A stretch of DNA of 64,000 nucleotides from Sporomusa sphaeroides DSM 2875 (GCF_001941975.2 NZ_CP146991.1:869501-933500); one strand, 5' to 3'; counted from the first letter of the stretch, positions 50,924-62,345 are shown. Notes: generated from the letters alone by a model not told the origin. A program made the numbers and translations.

Positions 50924-52876
50924 ATGAAAAAACAACGAAAAAAAATAGTTTGCTCACTGTTAAGCAGCACCCTGATTTGGGGATTTTCGACCGTTGCTCT
51001 GGCGGAAGAGCCTGAGGAGCTGTTTGCCCTGGAAGAGGTAGTAGTAACGGCCAGCCGAATGCCGACGAAACTATCGGAGACAGCGGCAAATGTCACGGTT
51101 GTTACCCGGGATGACATTGAAAAAGGAAACTATACAAATGTACCGGAGATTCTGGGGCAAACCAATATCGTACTGGAATCGAACTCGGAAAGAATTCCTG
51201 AGAGTTCTCCGCTTATTAATGGTGATCACCGGGTATTAATTTTGATTGACGGCCGCAGAATCAACGCTAATACTTTTATGAACGGAACTCAATTTGGGAC
51301 CATCAATATGAACCTTTTACCCAGTGTTAAGAATATTGAACGCATCGAAATTGTCCGTGGACCGGCTTCCGCCCTTTATGGCAGTGATGCGGCCGGAGGT
51401 GTTATTAATATTATCACCCGCCAGGCAACCCAAGAAGATACCACCGTTTACTCGGAATTTGGGAATTGGGGACTGCGCCGCTATGGTTTCACTACGGAAA
51501 ATAAAGTTGACGGATTTGGTTATCGAATTGCTTACGAACATAAAGACCAAGACTATTTTGAGTACAAAGATTACAAAACAGGTGAAATCAAGCGGATGCC
51601 AAACAGCAGCATCGATGAGGACGCACTAAGCCTGCGTCTGGATAAAGAGCTAAGCGGCGGGCGCTCTCTGTCTCTGGCTTTTGACCATGACGACAGCCGG
51701 GACGGTTCTTATCATCAACCCCCCGGGATGCCCTATTATATGCCTGAGACCTATAAGAAAACCAAGGTGAATAATGTGGCCTTGACCTATAATTGGCCGC
51801 AGGGTGCAAGCACGGATAATATGTTTAGAATATACCGGAACGATTCTTCTTATCACTGGTATGACTGGGGCTATGCAATGTATCCCGTAGCTGAGAAAGA
51901 AAGATATATAACTGATAAGGTTTTCGGCGGAGAATGGCAGCAGACCCGGCGGTTGAATGATAAGCATACCCTGGTTAGCGGTGCCGATTGGCGCAGGTCT
52001 CATGTTAAATGGCTTGCCTACGACATTGATAATACCTTGTCCAATCGCGCAGTTTATCTCGAAGACCGCTGGAAATTAGATGATCGCTGGATCTTTTCCT
52101 CAGGCGTGCGCTATGACAAGACGAACACCTTTGGCGGCAAGGCCACCAGCCGTTTTAGCTTGAACAGGGAACTGGACAAGAACAGTAATGCCTATCTTTC
52201 CTGGGGGCAAGTGTTTAGAACCCCGCTGGCAAATGAATTATACGGCGGAGGCGGGGGCAGTGTCGGCAATCCTGAGTTGCGTCCGGAAACCGGGGATACG
52301 GTGACGGTCGGCGTCAATACCCAACTGTCTGACGATACCAAGATACAAGCCAGTGTTTTCAGCAGCCGTATTAAAGACGCTATTCGCTGGAGTCCTGATG
52401 CGAATAATCTGTACGCTCCGTGGACAACAGAAAATGTTGCCAATGAGAAGCGGCACGGCGGGGAAATCTCGTTGGTTCATGAGCTGTCGCCGCAGTGGAA
52501 TGTGTCTGTCGGCTATTCCTATGTCAAGATAAAAATTAAAGAAAAGGATGAAATTGATTACCACGAAGATCCCGACAATGCCCAGCCACAGGGTTACCGT
52601 CTGCAGGTTGGCTATAACCAGGATAAATGGAATGCCGGTGTAACCCTGCGGGGGGCCACTGGCCGCGACCTACAGGCCTTTGCTTCCGAGGATTATTGGG
52701 TAGTGGACTTGAATGCCAATTACCAGATGGATCGTGACACCCGCGCTTATCTTAAGGTATATAACCTAGCCAATAAGGCTTATGATGTAAGAGGTTCTTA
52801 TCGTGATATCAAATTGCCGGGCGCGTACCCTATGCCGGCCAGATATATAGCGTTTGGGCTTGAAAGACATATATAA
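50924..52876 (+). CDS. TonB-dependent outer-membrane receptor, module D
   Basis: A 650-residue receptor. Signal peptide KKQRKKIVCSLLSSTLIWGFSTVALAEE, TonB-box-like EEVVVTASRMP, plug domain with IERIEIVRGPASALYGSDAAGG and GVINIITRQA, barrel ending RYIAFGLERHI. It begins its own Fur-controlled transcript, unlike the copies at 3136 and 15067, which follow ABC genes. It is the first gene after the biosynthetic operon, so it is a good candidate for the receptor of that operon's product. ATG 50924 is used; an ATG at 50920 in another frame is not. Confidence 0.93.
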   Translation: MKKQRKKIVCSLLSSTLIWGFSTVALAEEPEELFALEEVVVTASRMPTKLSETAANVTVVTRDDIEKGNYTNVPEILGQTNIVLESNSERIPESSPLINGDHRVLILIDGRRINANTFMNGTQFGTINMNLLPSVKNIERIEIVRGPASALYGSDAAGGVINIITRQATQEDTTVYSEFGNWGLRRYGFTTENKVDGFGYRIAYEHKDQDYFEYKDYKTGEIKRMPNSSIDEDALSLRLDKELSGGRSLSLAFDHDDSRDGSYHQPPGMPYYMPETYKKTKVNNVALTYNWPQGASTDNMFRIYRNDSSYHWYDWGYAMYPVAEKERYITDKVFGGEWQQTRRLNDKHTLVSGADWRRSHVKWLAYDIDNTLSNRAVYLEDRWKLDDRWIFSSGVRYDKTNTFGGKATSRFSLNRELDKNSNAYLSWGQVFRTPLANELYGGGGGSVGNPELRPETGDTVTVGVNTQLSDDTKIQASVFSSRIKDAIRWSPDANNLYAPWTTENVANEKRHGGEISLVHELSPQWNVSVGYSYVKIKIKEKDEIDYHEDPDNAQPQGYRLQVGYNQDKWNAGVTLRGATGRDLQAFASEDYWVVDLNANYQMDRDTRAYLKVYNLANKAYDVRGSYRDIKLPGAYPMPARYIAFGLERHI

Positions 52877-52976
52877 TACCGATGGTTTTAGATTTAACAT
52901 CCGGCCTATACCTGTCTGACAAAGTATCGCAGGTGAGGAAGGCCGGCTGTAGTGGAGTGGATTGGAAATAGAGTTT

Positions 52977-53010
52977 CTCACTTGCTCGGCCGGTACGCCG
53001 GGTAAGTGAG
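52977..53010 (+). other. Hairpin between TonB receptor and MATE gene
   Basis: CTCACTTGCTCGGC (52977-52990) pairs with GCCGGGTAAGTGAG (52997-53010) with two G-U pairs. No T run follows. Another imperfect stem (CCGGCC...GGCCGG) lies at about 52900-52945. They may reduce readthrough or stabilise the receptor mRNA. Confidence 0.55.
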
Positions 53011-53035
53011 ATTCTGTACGCTAGGAGGCTGTTGA

Positions 53036-54427
53036 TTGAATCACGCAAACGTCAATGAAAAAGAAAAACAGAAAATATTTATCTTGCATGAAAATCTGTG
53101 GAAGGTGATGGTTCAGTTATCCTGGCCGGCTATCATTGCCATGGTGCTTTATGGGCTAAGTATTGTCGTTTCGGCCGTCTTTGTCGGCCGGTATGTGGGA
53201 GAAACCGCTTTGGCAGGAGTTTCGGTGGTTTTTCCTTTAACCCAGATTAGTATCGGTGTCGGTTCACTGGTCGGTGTCGGCGCCGGTTCAGTGCTGAGCA
53301 TTGCCATCGGCAGCCAGGACAAAACAACCCAGGAACGGCTGCTTGGCAATGTCAACTGCCTTTCCCTGATCGTAACTGCTCTATATATAATATTGGGGCT
53401 GTTATTTTCCACACAGCTGGTTCAGCTTATGGGCGGCAAAGACGAGGTATTACGGCTGGGCGATGTGTATTTTCGCATAACCCTGTTTGGGGGCTTTTTT
53501 TGGATTTACGGCCTGGCTGCTAATATGATTGTCAGAGCGGAAGGGAAAATGAAGTCGGCGGCAGTGATGATGGGACTTGGTTTGGTCGCCGATGTGGCAG
53601 CCAATTATCTGCTTGTTGTCGTTTTCAATCTAGGGGTGGAAGGTTCGGCCTGGGCAACCAATTTCGGCATGTTGGTTTATACCATCCTGGGCTGGCTTTA
53701 TTTTGGCCGGGATTTCTCCTCGTTTAAAACCAAAACCTTCTCGCTTTATTGGGACCGGAATACACTAAAGACTATTCTTAGTCTGGGCATGTCTTCGTTT
53801 ATCCTGATTTTGATGAGCCTGGTGCAGGGAGTGGTCGTATTTAACGCTCTTGCCCAGTACGGGACGGTCCTGGACATTGCTTTTTACGGTGTAGTTTACC
53901 GCCTGTTTACCTTTTTGTTAATGCCGGTTGTTGGCTTAATGCGGGCGTTGCAGCCGGTTGTCGGGATAAACTATGGTGCCGGTCAGTATGAGCGTGTTAT
54001 CAGTGCCTATAAAATATTTACTGTTGCTTCTGTAGCACTGACATTGCCTTTTTGGGGCATTTCTATGCTTGCGCCGGAGTTTGTTCTGGGTTTTATGCTG
54101 ACAGGGCAAGTGTTTACCGGCAATCAACTGCTGTATTTCTGGATTTATATGGCGGTGTTACCGCTCCTGTCCTCCATTTTCATGGCGATGACATTTTTCC
54201 CGGCGATTGGCAAAGGGAAACCGGCCGCTGTAATCGGCATAGCCAGGCAGTTGATTTTTTATATACCGGTTATGCTGATTTTGCCGAAATTCATGGGAGT
54301 TGCCGGTGTTTATACCGGCTCTTTGGCAATTGACGTAGTAATTGTTTTATGGACGATGGTCATGGTGAAAAAAGAATTTACGGCCCTCAGAGCACAGGCT
54401 AAACCGGCTGCCCTGCATTTTTCATGA
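53036..54427 (+). CDS. MATE-family efflux transporter
   Basis: A 463-residue transporter with about 12 predicted helices, normal MATE length. The start is TTG 53036, 7 bp after a perfect AGGAGG (53023-53028). Typical family features are QLSWPAIIAMVLYGLSIVVSAVFVGRYVG near the N-terminus and the repeated half beginning near TLKTILSLGMSSFILILMSLVQG. It is the only gene of this type in the repeated cassettes and lies between a siderophore receptor and an ABC pair, so secretion of the apo-metallophore is a reasonable role. Drug efflux is the alternative. Confidence 0.9.
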   Translation: MNHANVNEKEKQKIFILHENLWKVMVQLSWPAIIAMVLYGLSIVVSAVFVGRYVGETALAGVSVVFPLTQISIGVGSLVGVGAGSVLSIAIGSQDKTTQERLLGNVNCLSLIVTALYIILGLLFSTQLVQLMGGKDEVLRLGDVYFRITLFGGFFWIYGLAANMIVRAEGKMKSAAVMMGLGLVADVAANYLLVVVFNLGVEGSAWATNFGMLVYTILGWLYFGRDFSSFKTKTFSLYWDRNTLKTILSLGMSSFILILMSLVQGVVVFNALAQYGTVLDIAFYGVVYRLFTFLLMPVVGLMRALQPVVGINYGAGQYERVISAYKIFTVASVALTLPFWGISMLAPEFVLGFMLTGQVFTGNQLLYFWIYMAVLPLLSSIFMAMTFFPAIGKGKPAAVIGIARQLIFYIPVMLILPKFMGVAGVYTGSLAIDVVIVLWTMVMVKKEFTALRAQAKPAALHFS

Positions 54428-54456
54428 GTGCCGCCGGACTCTGACCGGATTGGGAG

Positions 54457-54499
54457 CAGCAGATGCAGCAGGCAGAAACTCAATCTGCAGCATCTGCTG
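54457..54499 (+). other. Hairpin upstream of module D ABC pair
   Basis: CAGCAGATGC (54457-54466) pairs perfectly with GCATCTGCTG (54490-54499), with an inner GCAGA/TCTGC stem. No T run. It lies in the 140-bp gap between MATE and ABC genes, in which I see no Fur box or operator repeat. Confidence 0.55.
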
Positions 54500-54567
54500 A
54501 GTTTGACGGAAAAAATTCAGAAAGGATAATGAAACCGCTATGGTTTTCCATTATATGAGGTGCAAAC

Positions 54568-56319
54568 ATGCGCGAGATTATGAATGTGTACGCCTATGCC
54601 CAGGAATTTAAAGCAGAGATGATCAGGGCCATCACTTTTCTTACGACAAGTGTTATTATGGCGGTTGTTCCCTATTTTTTTATCTATCATATTATTATGC
54701 GGTTCAGCGGTGAAGACCGGCTTACAGTAGGTTATCTGGGGGGGATGGCAGGACTGATTTTGGTCAGCCTGGTTTTAAAAACTTATCTGCATGGCCGGGG
54801 GTTGTCTGTCTCGCATCGTTTGGCGTACAACACGTTGATGGGGATGCGCAAGAAAGTAGCCGATAAACTGCTGAAGATGCCCATGGGAGCTATCCAGCGG
54901 CATAGCACAGGCAGCCTGAAAAAAAATTTCGTCGAGAATATCGAGGATATGGAGATTATTTTGGCGCATGCCATGCCTGAGGGGATATCCAACCTACTCA
55001 CTTTGATCATTATCACCGCAACCCTCTTTATTCTTGACTGGCGGATGGCGCTCTTAGCACTGGCGGTACTGCCGATCGGCCTGATTGCGGTGTATATGAT
55101 GGTCAAAGACGGCATGAAACGGATGGGACCCTACTATCAGGCCTCCAAAGAAATGAATGAAAATATTATCGAATATATTGCCGGAATGGAAGTCATCAAG
55201 GTTTTCAATCAGACGACCACCTCGTTTAAGAAATATATTACTTCCGTGAGTAACTATAAAAAGTACACGCTTCACTGGTTTAAAGTATCCTGGAATTATA
55301 TGACGGTTTACAGCATCATCCTGCCTTCGACATTACTGTTCCTTCTGCCGGTAGGGACCTTATTTTACTTAGGCGGGTCGCTCTCGCTGGGGACGTTTGT
55401 CCTGGTCATTCTGCTGGCCATGAGCATGGGGCTGCCACTGATGCGGCTGGTGGAGTTTCTGCCGATCTTCCCCCGCCTCAGGCAGCAGGCGCAAAAAATT
55501 GAACAGCTATTTACCGAGGAGGAGCTGGTGAGCGGTGTAAGCCAGGCCGCGCCGCAAAATTACAATGTTACGTTCGACCGGGTGACCTTCGCCTATGATG
55601 ATAAAGAAGTGCTGCATGAGGTGTCTTTTGTCGCCAAAGAAAATACGGTGACGGCGCTGGTCGGGGAATCCGGGGCCGGCAAATCGACGCTGGCCAAGCT
55701 TTTGGTCCGGTTCTGGGACATCAAACACGGTGCCGTTAAAATCGGAAATGTGAATATCAGGGATCTGCCCTTTGCTACCCTTATGAATGCCATCAGTTAT
55801 GTATCCCAGGATATTTTTCTGTTCGATACGACGATTATGGAAAACATCCGGATGGGCCGCCCCAGTGCCACTGACAGTGAAGTCATCGCTATGGCCAAAA
55901 TTGCCCAGTGCCATGACTTTATTCTGGCAACCGACCTCGGCTACCATACAGTGGTTGGCGGTGCCGGTGATAAATTATCCGGCGGACAGCGCCAGCGGAT
56001 TGCCATTGCCCGGGCCCTCTTAAAAAACGCGCCCATTGTGGTGCTGGATGAAGCCACCTCGTTTACCGACCCGGAGAATGAGGACAAGATTCAGGCGGCC
56101 TTAAACAGTCTGATCCAAGGCAAGACGCTGATTGTAATTGCGCACCGGCTGTCGACTATCGTGGACGCCAATAACATCATTTTGCTGGCCGACGGCAGGA
56201 TAGCGGCTCAGGGAACACATCAGGAACTGCTGGCGGCATCCCCGGTTTACCAGACCATGTGGCAGGCGCATCAGGACGCAATAGACTGGGATATTGCCGG
56301 TAGGGAAAGGAGTCGATAA
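54568..56319 (+). CDS. ABC half-transporter, YbtP/IrtA-like, module D
   Basis: A complete 583-residue half-transporter, paralogue of 11537 and of both edge-truncated genes. Six helices in about residues 15-320; ATPase motifs Walker A GESGAGKST near 365, signature DKLSGGQRQR near 472, Walker B IVVLDEATSFTDPEN near 493 and H-loop IAHRLST. Start ATG 54568 after TATGAGG. It ends 1 bp before the partner gene. Probable inner-membrane importer half for the metal complex. Confidence 0.92.
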   Translation: MREIMNVYAYAQEFKAEMIRAITFLTTSVIMAVVPYFFIYHIIMRFSGEDRLTVGYLGGMAGLILVSLVLKTYLHGRGLSVSHRLAYNTLMGMRKKVADKLLKMPMGAIQRHSTGSLKKNFVENIEDMEIILAHAMPEGISNLLTLIIITATLFILDWRMALLALAVLPIGLIAVYMMVKDGMKRMGPYYQASKEMNENIIEYIAGMEVIKVFNQTTTSFKKYITSVSNYKKYTLHWFKVSWNYMTVYSIILPSTLLFLLPVGTLFYLGGSLSLGTFVLVILLAMSMGLPLMRLVEFLPIFPRLRQQAQKIEQLFTEEELVSGVSQAAPQNYNVTFDRVTFAYDDKEVLHEVSFVAKENTVTALVGESGAGKSTLAKLLVRFWDIKHGAVKIGNVNIRDLPFATLMNAISYVSQDIFLFDTTIMENIRMGRPSATDSEVIAMAKIAQCHDFILATDLGYHTVVGGAGDKLSGGQRQRIAIARALLKNAPIVVLDEATSFTDPENEDKIQAALNSLIQGKTLIVIAHRLSTIVDANNIILLADGRIAAQGTHQELLAASPVYQTMWQAHQDAIDWDIAGRERSR

Positions 56320-56320
56320 C

Positions 56321-58096
56321 ATGCTGGGGTTTATTAAAAGAATGCTTAACCTGGCAGGTGAATTCGCCGGACGGATCAAGCTGGCGTTTGTCCTGAGCTT
56401 TTTTGAGAACATGCTTTCCTACATACCAATCCTGGCCGCTCTGTATATTTTTACCAAAATTGTGGCAGGGACCCTGACGGCCGGGGACGCCTGGCTGAGC
56501 GGCGGTGTTATGCTGGTTGCCGTCATCGTACGGTGCGTGTTAAGACGTTTGTTTGTCGCCCTGCAGAGCGGCACGGGGTATGAAATCTGTGCCCGGGAGA
56601 GAATTAACAGCGGCGACCGGTTCAAACGCTTTCCCATGAGCTATTTTACGGAAGGAAATCTGGGCAACGTCACCTCGGCTATTTCTGTTGACCTGCTGTT
56701 TATCGAAGAGCATGGCATGGGGGCGATGGATAAGGTAGTCAACGGCTATATGGGCATTTTGCTTAGCAGCCTGATGCTGTTTGGCGTTGACTGGCGCGTT
56801 GCCCTGGTATCTGTGACTGTGTGTGTGCTGGCCCTGCTGGCGCTCAACCGGCTGCAAACCGTCGGCAAAGAGCAGTCCAGAATTAAACAAGACCAACAGG
56901 CCAGGCTGACAGCCACCGTGATTGAATATGTCCAGGGAATAGCGGTTATCAAGTCGCTCAATCTGGCGGGTGATAAGGCGCAAGCGGTTAAGGATACGAT
57001 TGAAAGCACTCGCGATCACTCCATTGACTATGAAGAAAAGTTTACGCCGCCAAGCTTTCGCTATCAGGCTTGCTTTGCAACCGGTACCGCCCTGATTGTT
57101 TTTTTGACAACCTATTTTTGTTTTACCGGCAGCATGACCATGCCGGTGATGCTGATGCTGCTGATATCGGCCTTTTATATTTATCTTTCCCCCCAGGCGC
57201 TGGCCGGCCTGACTGCTCAGATCCGGGTCATGGAAGCCGGGCTGAACCGCTATGAGGCGCTGAAACAGGTGAAAATTATTGACGAAGACGGGCAGGATAT
57301 CAAGCTGGACCGGTTCGACATTGAATTTAAAGATGTTACTTTTGCGTACGAAGAAAGCGAAACCCTGAAAAATATCAGTTTCAAGGTGCCGGAAAAAAGC
57401 ATGACAGCCCTGGTGGGTGCATCAGGCTCAGGCAAAACCACTATTGCCAATCTGATTGTAAGGTTTTGGGATGTCCAGCAGGGCGAAGTGCTGGTAGGCG
57501 GCGTCGATGTCAAGACACTGACCTGTGACAGCCTGTTGAAAAATGTCAGTATGGTTTTTCAAAACGTCTATCTGTTTAATGACACGATTTTGAACAACAT
57601 CAAATTCGGCAAGCCGGACGCCACCTATGAGGAAGTTGTGGCCGCGGCCAAAAAAGCCCGGTGCCATGATTTTATCACAGCCCTGGAGCAGGGGTACGAT
57701 ACCGTGGTGGGAGAGAGCGGCTCCACCTTGTCCGGCGGTGAAAAACAGCGAATTTCCATCGCCAGGGCGATTCTCAAAGACGCGCCCATTATTCTGTTGG
57801 ACGAAGCGACGGCCAGTGTCGATCCGGACAATGAACAGCATATCCAAATGGCGATTAGCGAACTGGTTCGGGATAAAACCCTGGTTGTGATTGCGCACCG
57901 GCTCTCGACCATCCGCAATGCCGATCAAATTCTGGTTATTGACGGCGGACGGCTTATTCAGCAGGGCACGCATGCTGAACTATTGCAGCAGGGCGGCCAG
58001 TATGGCAAGCTCTGGGAGAAACGCTTGACGGCCCGCAGCTGGAAAATAGCGGCAGAATCCAAACCACAGGGCATTGGCGCCGCGGCCGGCGCCTAG
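56321..58096 (+). CDS. ABC half-transporter, YbtQ/IrtB-like, module D
   Basis: Partner half, 591 residues. ATG 56321 is chosen after GGAAAGGAG (56304-56312) because it begins [15 protein letters not shown] like its paralogues; a frame open from 56294 adds nine residues that overlap the upstream gene. ATPase motifs: Walker [10 protein letters not shown] near 369, signature [10 protein letters not shown] near 473, Walker [13 protein letters not shown] near 494, H-loop IAHRLST. Followed after 13 bp by the MacB-like ATPase, whereas in module A a TonB gene and a terminator come between. Confidence 0.92.
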   Translation: MLGFIKRMLNLAGEFAGRIKLAFVLSFFENMLSYIPILAALYIFTKIVAGTLTAGDAWLSGGVMLVAVIVRCVLRRLFVALQSGTGYEICARERINSGDRFKRFPMSYFTEGNLGNVTSAISVDLLFIEEHGMGAMDKVVNGYMGILLSSLMLFGVDWRVALVSVTVCVLALLALNRLQTVGKEQSRIKQDQQARLTATVIEYVQGIAVIKSLNLAGDKAQAVKDTIESTRDHSIDYEEKFTPPSFRYQACFATGTALIVFLTTYFCFTGSMTMPVMLMLLISAFYIYLSPQALAGLTAQIRVMEAGLNRYEALKQVKIIDEDGQDIKLDRFDIEFKDVTFAYEESETLKNISFKVPEKSMTALVGASGSGKTTIANLIVRFWDVQQGEVLVGGVDVKTLTCDSLLKNVSMVFQNVYLFNDTILNNIKFGKPDATYEEVVAAAKKARCHDFITALEQGYDTVVGESGSTLSGGEKQRISIARAILKDAPIILLDEATASVDPDNEQHIQMAISELVRDKTLVVIAHRLSTIRNADQILVIDGGRLIQQGTHAELLQQGGQYGKLWEKRLTARSWKIAAESKPQGIGAAAGA

Positions 58097-58109
58097 ACGG
58101 GAGGCGCTT

Positions 58110-58868
58110 ATGCGGGAAAAAAGGTTTGCCGGGCTGACCGCAGCAGGCTTGCCGCCGGCCCGGGAGGACATGGCCGCAGTGGAACTGATGGCGGTACGGA
58201 AAGTGTATACGACCGGCGCCGGTGAGTTTGCAGCCTTAAAAGGGGTGGATCTAACGGTGGAGCAGGGCGAGTTTGCCGCTGTGGTGGGAAAATCGGGCAG
58301 CGGCAAATCTACATTAATTAATATGATTACTGGCATTGACCGGCCCACCGGCGGGGAAGTATGGGTGGCCGGTACGCCGGTGCATACGCTGACGGAGAAC
58401 CAGATTGCCGTGTGGCGGGGCCGGACGCTGGGGGTGGTGTTTCAGTTCTTTCAGCTCCTGCCAACCCTAACGGCGCTGGAGAACGTAATGCTGCCCATGG
58501 ATTTCTGCCATGTCTATGACAAGGCGGAGCGTCCCCGGCGGGCGCTTGAGCTGCTGGAAATGGTCGGTGTCGGGCAACAAGCCGGTAAACTGCCGGCCAG
58601 CCTGTCGGGAGGACAGCAGCAACGGGTGGCTATTGCCAGGTCACTGGCCAATGATCCTCCGCTGCTGGTAGCGGATGAGCCGACCGGCAATCTGGACAGC
58701 CGGACGGCGGCAGCGGTTATTGAACTGTTTAATGAACTGACCCGGGCAGGCAAGACCATCGTTATGGTCACCCATGACCAGGACCTGGCGCGTCAGAGCA
58801 GCCGCATCGTGACGGTGGCTGAAGGCGGGATTGTGCCAGATGGTCGCACCGGAGTGCGTGACCTATGA
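58110..58868 (+). CDS. MacB/LolD-type ABC ATPase, module D
   Basis: A 252-residue ATPase, nearly identical in the core to the one at 5165. ATG 58110 follows GGGAGGC (58099-58105); an in-frame upstream ATG at 58074 is inside the ABC gene. Motifs: Walker [11 protein letters not shown]-loop [21 protein letters not shown], signature LSGGQQQR, Walker [13 protein letters not shown]-loop VTHD. It overlaps the permease by 4 bp (ATGA). Functions with the permease and adaptor that follow. Confidence 0.9.
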   Translation: MREKRFAGLTAAGLPPAREDMAAVELMAVRKVYTTGAGEFAALKGVDLTVEQGEFAAVVGKSGSGKSTLINMITGIDRPTGGEVWVAGTPVHTLTENQIAVWRGRTLGVVFQFFQLLPTLTALENVMLPMDFCHVYDKAERPRRALELLEMVGVGQQAGKLPASLSGGQQQRVAIARSLANDPPLLVADEPTGNLDSRTAAAVIELFNELTRAGKTIVMVTHDQDLARQSSRIVTVAEGGIVPDGRTGVRDL

Positions 58869-61297
58869 TCAGCTACCGGTTGCTATCGCCAAGATGGCGT
58901 AAGGTATGGGCGGATCTGGCGGGCAATAAGCTGCGGACCCTGCTGGTAGTGCTGTCTATCGCCGTGGGCGTGTTTGCTGTCGGCATGGTGGCCAGTTCCT
59001 ACCTGATGTTCCAGCGGGATATGGCGAACAGCTGGAGTTCGGCGTCGCCGGCCAGCGTTAGTTTGTATGCCGACCCTTTTGACGAGGAGCTAATCGACAG
59101 CATCCGCAGCCTGCGGGGCGTCAAAGAAGCCGACGGCCGGTTCAATGCGGATTTGCGGGTGTTTACCGCCGGCGGCGAATGGCGGCAAATGTGGCTGACC
59201 GCCATTCCTGACTATATTAAGCAAGAGGTAAGTGTGGTACGCCCGCAAACTGGCGCCTGGCCGCCGGGAGACGGCGATGTCCTTCTGGAGCGGTCTTCGC
59301 TGGCTGAGCTGGGGGTGACGCCCGGGGAGCGCATTTTGGTGGAAACAGCTGCCGGCAATAAGCGGTCACTCAAGGTAAGCGGCATCGTATATGATGCCGG
59401 CCAGATTCCCAGCCTCTTCAGCGGCCGTTCCTACGGCTACATCAATATGGACACGCTGGAGAAGCTGGATGAAGACCGGCAGCTTAACCAGGTGAACTTG
59501 GTGGTTGAACCCTGGGTGCTGCAGGGCAAAGCGACGGCGCCGATTGAGGCGGTGGGCCGGCGGGCTTTCACCAAGCTGGAGCAGGGGGACACAACCGTAT
59601 CAGGCTTTCAGGTGAACAAACCCGGCGAGCATCTGATGCAGGGAACAGTTAATGCTCTGCTCCTGCTTCTGGCAGTGCTGGGGGTTTTATCCCTGTTCAT
59701 GAGCATTTTTTTGTTGATTAATACCATTTCCGCCATTTTGACGCAGCAGGTGCGGCAGGTGGGCATTATGAAAGCCCTTGGGGCAAGGCGGGATCAGATC
59801 CTCAGGATGTATCTGACGCTGGTGGCGGTTTACGGCCTTTTGGCTTTGGCGGTGGCCGCGCCGCTGGGGGCGCTGGCGGCCAGCGCGGTAACCGGGTTTA
59901 TTGCCGGGGTGTTTAATTTTGATTCCGGCGGCGTGGCTTTGCCGCTCAAGGTACTCCTGCTGGAAGCGGCGGTAGCTGTACTGGTGCCGCTGGCAGCAGC
60001 CTTCTGGCCCATCTGGCAGGGCTCGGGCATCACTGTGCGGGAGGCGATCAATGATTACGGCATCAGCTCTGTGGCGGCTCAAGGCCGGGTAGACCGCTGG
60101 CTGGACGCCGCTCTGGCACGAATGCAAGCTCTGCCGCGGCCGGTGGTACTTTCCCTGAGAAATACTTTCCGGCGCAAAGGGCGGCTGGCACTCACGCTGC
60201 TCACGCTGACGACGGCCGGTATCGTGTTTATGTCTGTATTTTCCGTACGGGCGTCTTTATATGCCACCCTGGAGCAGGCTTTGCAATATTACCGTTATGA
60301 TCTCATGGTGGTATTTACCGAAAGCTACCGGACAAACCGGATTGAACAGGCTGTAATGCAGGTGCCTGGGGTAAAAACAGCGGAAGTCTGGGAACTAACC
60401 TCCGGCAGGATATTGCGGGATGCAAGGAAAGAGGCTGAGAATGAAGCCAGTACGGAGGTCACTGTATATGGACCGCCCCGTGGTGCGGAGACCATTCAGC
60501 CCACAATGGTTACCGGCCGCTGGCTTGTGCCAGGGGATGAAAGTGCGCTGGTAGTCAATACTGAAGTGATAAAAGACAATCCGCAATTGGCTGTCGGCGC
60601 ACCGGCAATTTTAAAAGTGGGGGATCACAAACTGCGGTTCACTGTGGTAGGCATTACCCAAGGCATATTGTCAGGACCCTATGTGTACGCACCGGGTGAA
60701 TGGCTGACCAAAGCGCTGCAGGCATCCGACCGCGCCCACTCGGTCCGGATTACCGCCTGGTCCGGTGACCGGCAGGAACAAAAACTGCTGGGTCGGGCTC
60801 TGGATCAGCATAGTAAGAAAAACAGTCTGAAGGTCAAGCGCGTTGATGTTACCTGGGAAAACAAGCAGCGTACAGAAGGACGTTTCAATATTCTGATTGC
60901 GTTCCTGCTGGTTATGGCTGTGCTGCTGGCGGTGGTGGGGGCTTTAGGTCTTACCGGCACCATGAGCATCAATGTGCTGGAACGGACGCGGGAAATCGGT
61001 GTAATGCGGGCTATCGGCGCCTCCAGCCGGGAGATCGGCCAGGTATTTGTAGTGGAAGCCCTGTGCATTGGCCTTATAAGCTGGCTGGCAGGAGCCGTGC
61101 TGGCTGTGCCGGTGGCAGCCTTGCTGGACTATCAGGTTGGTCTGTTGTTTTTGCATAATCCAATGGAATTTTATTTTAGTTTCGCGGGTGTAGGCATCTG
61201 GCTGGGCGTGTCGGTCACGCTGTCGCTGCTGGCCAGCCTGCTGCCGGCCTGGAACGCAACCAGGATGAGCGTACGGGAGGTGCTGAATTATGAATAA
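58865..61297 (+). CDS. ABC permease with two FtsX domains, module D
   Basis: An 810-residue permease, the same length as the copy at 5913 and strongly similar along its whole length. N-terminal helix [24 protein letters not shown], periplasmic domain, first FtsX domain (about 270-400), second anchor near 445-470, second periplasmic domain, C-terminal FtsX with [21 protein letters not shown]. The second periplasmic domain (about 500-680) is the most divergent part between the copies, which may reflect different substrates. It overlaps the adaptor by 8 bp. Confidence 0.88.
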   Translation: MISYRLLSPRWRKVWADLAGNKLRTLLVVLSIAVGVFAVGMVASSYLMFQRDMANSWSSASPASVSLYADPFDEELIDSIRSLRGVKEADGRFNADLRVFTAGGEWRQMWLTAIPDYIKQEVSVVRPQTGAWPPGDGDVLLERSSLAELGVTPGERILVETAAGNKRSLKVSGIVYDAGQIPSLFSGRSYGYINMDTLEKLDEDRQLNQVNLVVEPWVLQGKATAPIEAVGRRAFTKLEQGDTTVSGFQVNKPGEHLMQGTVNALLLLLAVLGVLSLFMSIFLLINTISAILTQQVRQVGIMKALGARRDQILRMYLTLVAVYGLLALAVAAPLGALAASAVTGFIAGVFNFDSGGVALPLKVLLLEAAVAVLVPLAAAFWPIWQGSGITVREAINDYGISSVAAQGRVDRWLDAALARMQALPRPVVLSLRNTFRRKGRLALTLLTLTTAGIVFMSVFSVRASLYATLEQALQYYRYDLMVVFTESYRTNRIEQAVMQVPGVKTAEVWELTSGRILRDARKEAENEASTEVTVYGPPRGAETIQPTMVTGRWLVPGDESALVVNTEVIKDNPQLAVGAPAILKVGDHKLRFTVVGITQGILSGPYVYAPGEWLTKALQASDRAHSVRITAWSGDRQEQKLLGRALDQHSKKNSLKVKRVDVTWENKQRTEGRFNILIAFLLVMAVLLAVVGALGLTGTMSINVLERTREIGVMRAIGASSREIGQVFVVEALCIGLISWLAGAVLAVPVAALLDYQVGLLFLHNPMEFYFSFAGVGIWLGVSVTLSLLASLLPAWNATRMSVREVLNYE

Positions 61298-62231
61298 TTT
61301 GCAGCAGGACAGAAAAGGGACTGGGATATTCCGGACGGCTGTCAATGGTTTGCTTACAGGCCGCCGGCTGCCGGCAATTCTGCTTCTGGCAGTGATGATG
61401 GCAGGCATATGGTGGCTAAGCCAGGGACGGCAGGCGGCAAAGCAGGAATTGCCGCCGGTTAAAGCTGATGCGCGGGTATTGGCCGAAGGCATTGTTTTCC
61501 CGGTACGTTATGCGCAGATGGTGATGCCGGTGGACGGCACCATCGGTGAGGTGCTGGTCAAAGAAGGGGAGCGGGTTAAGGCCGGACAGCCGCTAATCGG
61601 CCTGGTGCGCCGGGATTATCAGGCCAGGGTGGGCAGCGCCGGCGCCGATGTAAGCCGGGCTGCTGCCGCCGTGGAACAGGCCCGGGTGAATGTGGCGGAC
61701 ACCGAACGGGAGCTTGCCCGTCAACTGCATCTGGATCAGGCCGGAGCCACCTCCCGGCAGCAGCTTGATCAGGCCCGGACCGCCGCCGAGCGCAGCCGGG
61801 CGGCTTTGGCCCAGGCAGAGGCTGATTTAAAGACCCAGGAGAATTTGCTGGTGGAAGCCGAAAGCCTGCTGGATAAAACTGAACTCAGGGCGCCGATCGA
61901 CGGTACGGTGGCCTATCTGGATGTAAAAGTAGGGGAACATGCCGCCGGCGGGACGGTGCTGGTGCGGATTGCCGATGAGACGGCCTGGGAAATACGCAGC
62001 GATGATCTGACCGAACTGATGATTGCCAAAGTGCGGCCCGGCGATGTGGCGGTATTGACCTTTGACGGCATATCCGACCTGGAGATTCCCGGCCGGGTCA
62101 AGTTTATCCGCCCCTATGGGGAGAAAAAGCGGGGGGATATTACTTATACGGTGACCATTGACCCGGACCGCTGGGATGACCGTCTGCGCTGGAATATGAC
62201 GGCCCAGATCGCCATTGCGCCGGTAAAGTAA
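61290..62231 (+). CDS. HlyD/MacA-like periplasmic adaptor, module D
   Basis: A 313-residue adaptor, nearly identical to the one at 8338 from about residue 55 on. Anchor helix about 25-43, first lipoyl half VDGTIGEVLVKEGERVKAGQPL, alpha-hairpin about 115-195, second lipoyl half RAPIDGTVAYLDVKVGEHAAGG. It ends module D and is followed by a perfect terminator. Same role as proposed for the first copy. Confidence 0.9.
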   Translation: MNNLQQDRKGTGIFRTAVNGLLTGRRLPAILLLAVMMAGIWWLSQGRQAAKQELPPVKADARVLAEGIVFPVRYAQMVMPVDGTIGEVLVKEGERVKAGQPLIGLVRRDYQARVGSAGADVSRAAAAVEQARVNVADTERELARQLHLDQAGATSRQQLDQARTAAERSRAALAQAEADLKTQENLLVEAESLLDKTELRAPIDGTVAYLDVKVGEHAAGGTVLVRIADETAWEIRSDDLTELMIAKVRPGDVAVLTFDGISDLEIPGRVKFIRPYGEKKRGDITYTVTIDPDRWDDRLRWNMTAQIAIAPVK

Positions 62232-62248
62232 TATATTATGAACAGTAG

Positions 62249-62284
62249 AAACGCTATTGATCTGCGGGTCAATAGCGTTTTTAG
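62249..62284 (+). terminator. Terminator after module D adaptor
   Basis: AAACGCTATTGA (62249-62260) pairs perfectly with TCAATAGCGTTT (62269-62280), then a T-rich run. Stem core shared with 24114-24149. Confidence 0.88.
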
Positions 62285-62302
62285 ATTTATATATGGAAGG
62301 CC

Positions 62303-62331
62303 TTGCCAATAGGGTCAATATCCGGTATAAT
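62303..62331 (+). promoter_or_regulatory. Consensus promoter of AraC-type regulator 3
   Basis: -35 TTGCCA (62303-62308), a 17-bp spacer, and -10 TATAAT (62326-62331), as for regulators 1 and 2. Confidence 0.82.
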
Positions 62332-62345
62332 AAGTGCCGAGTAAA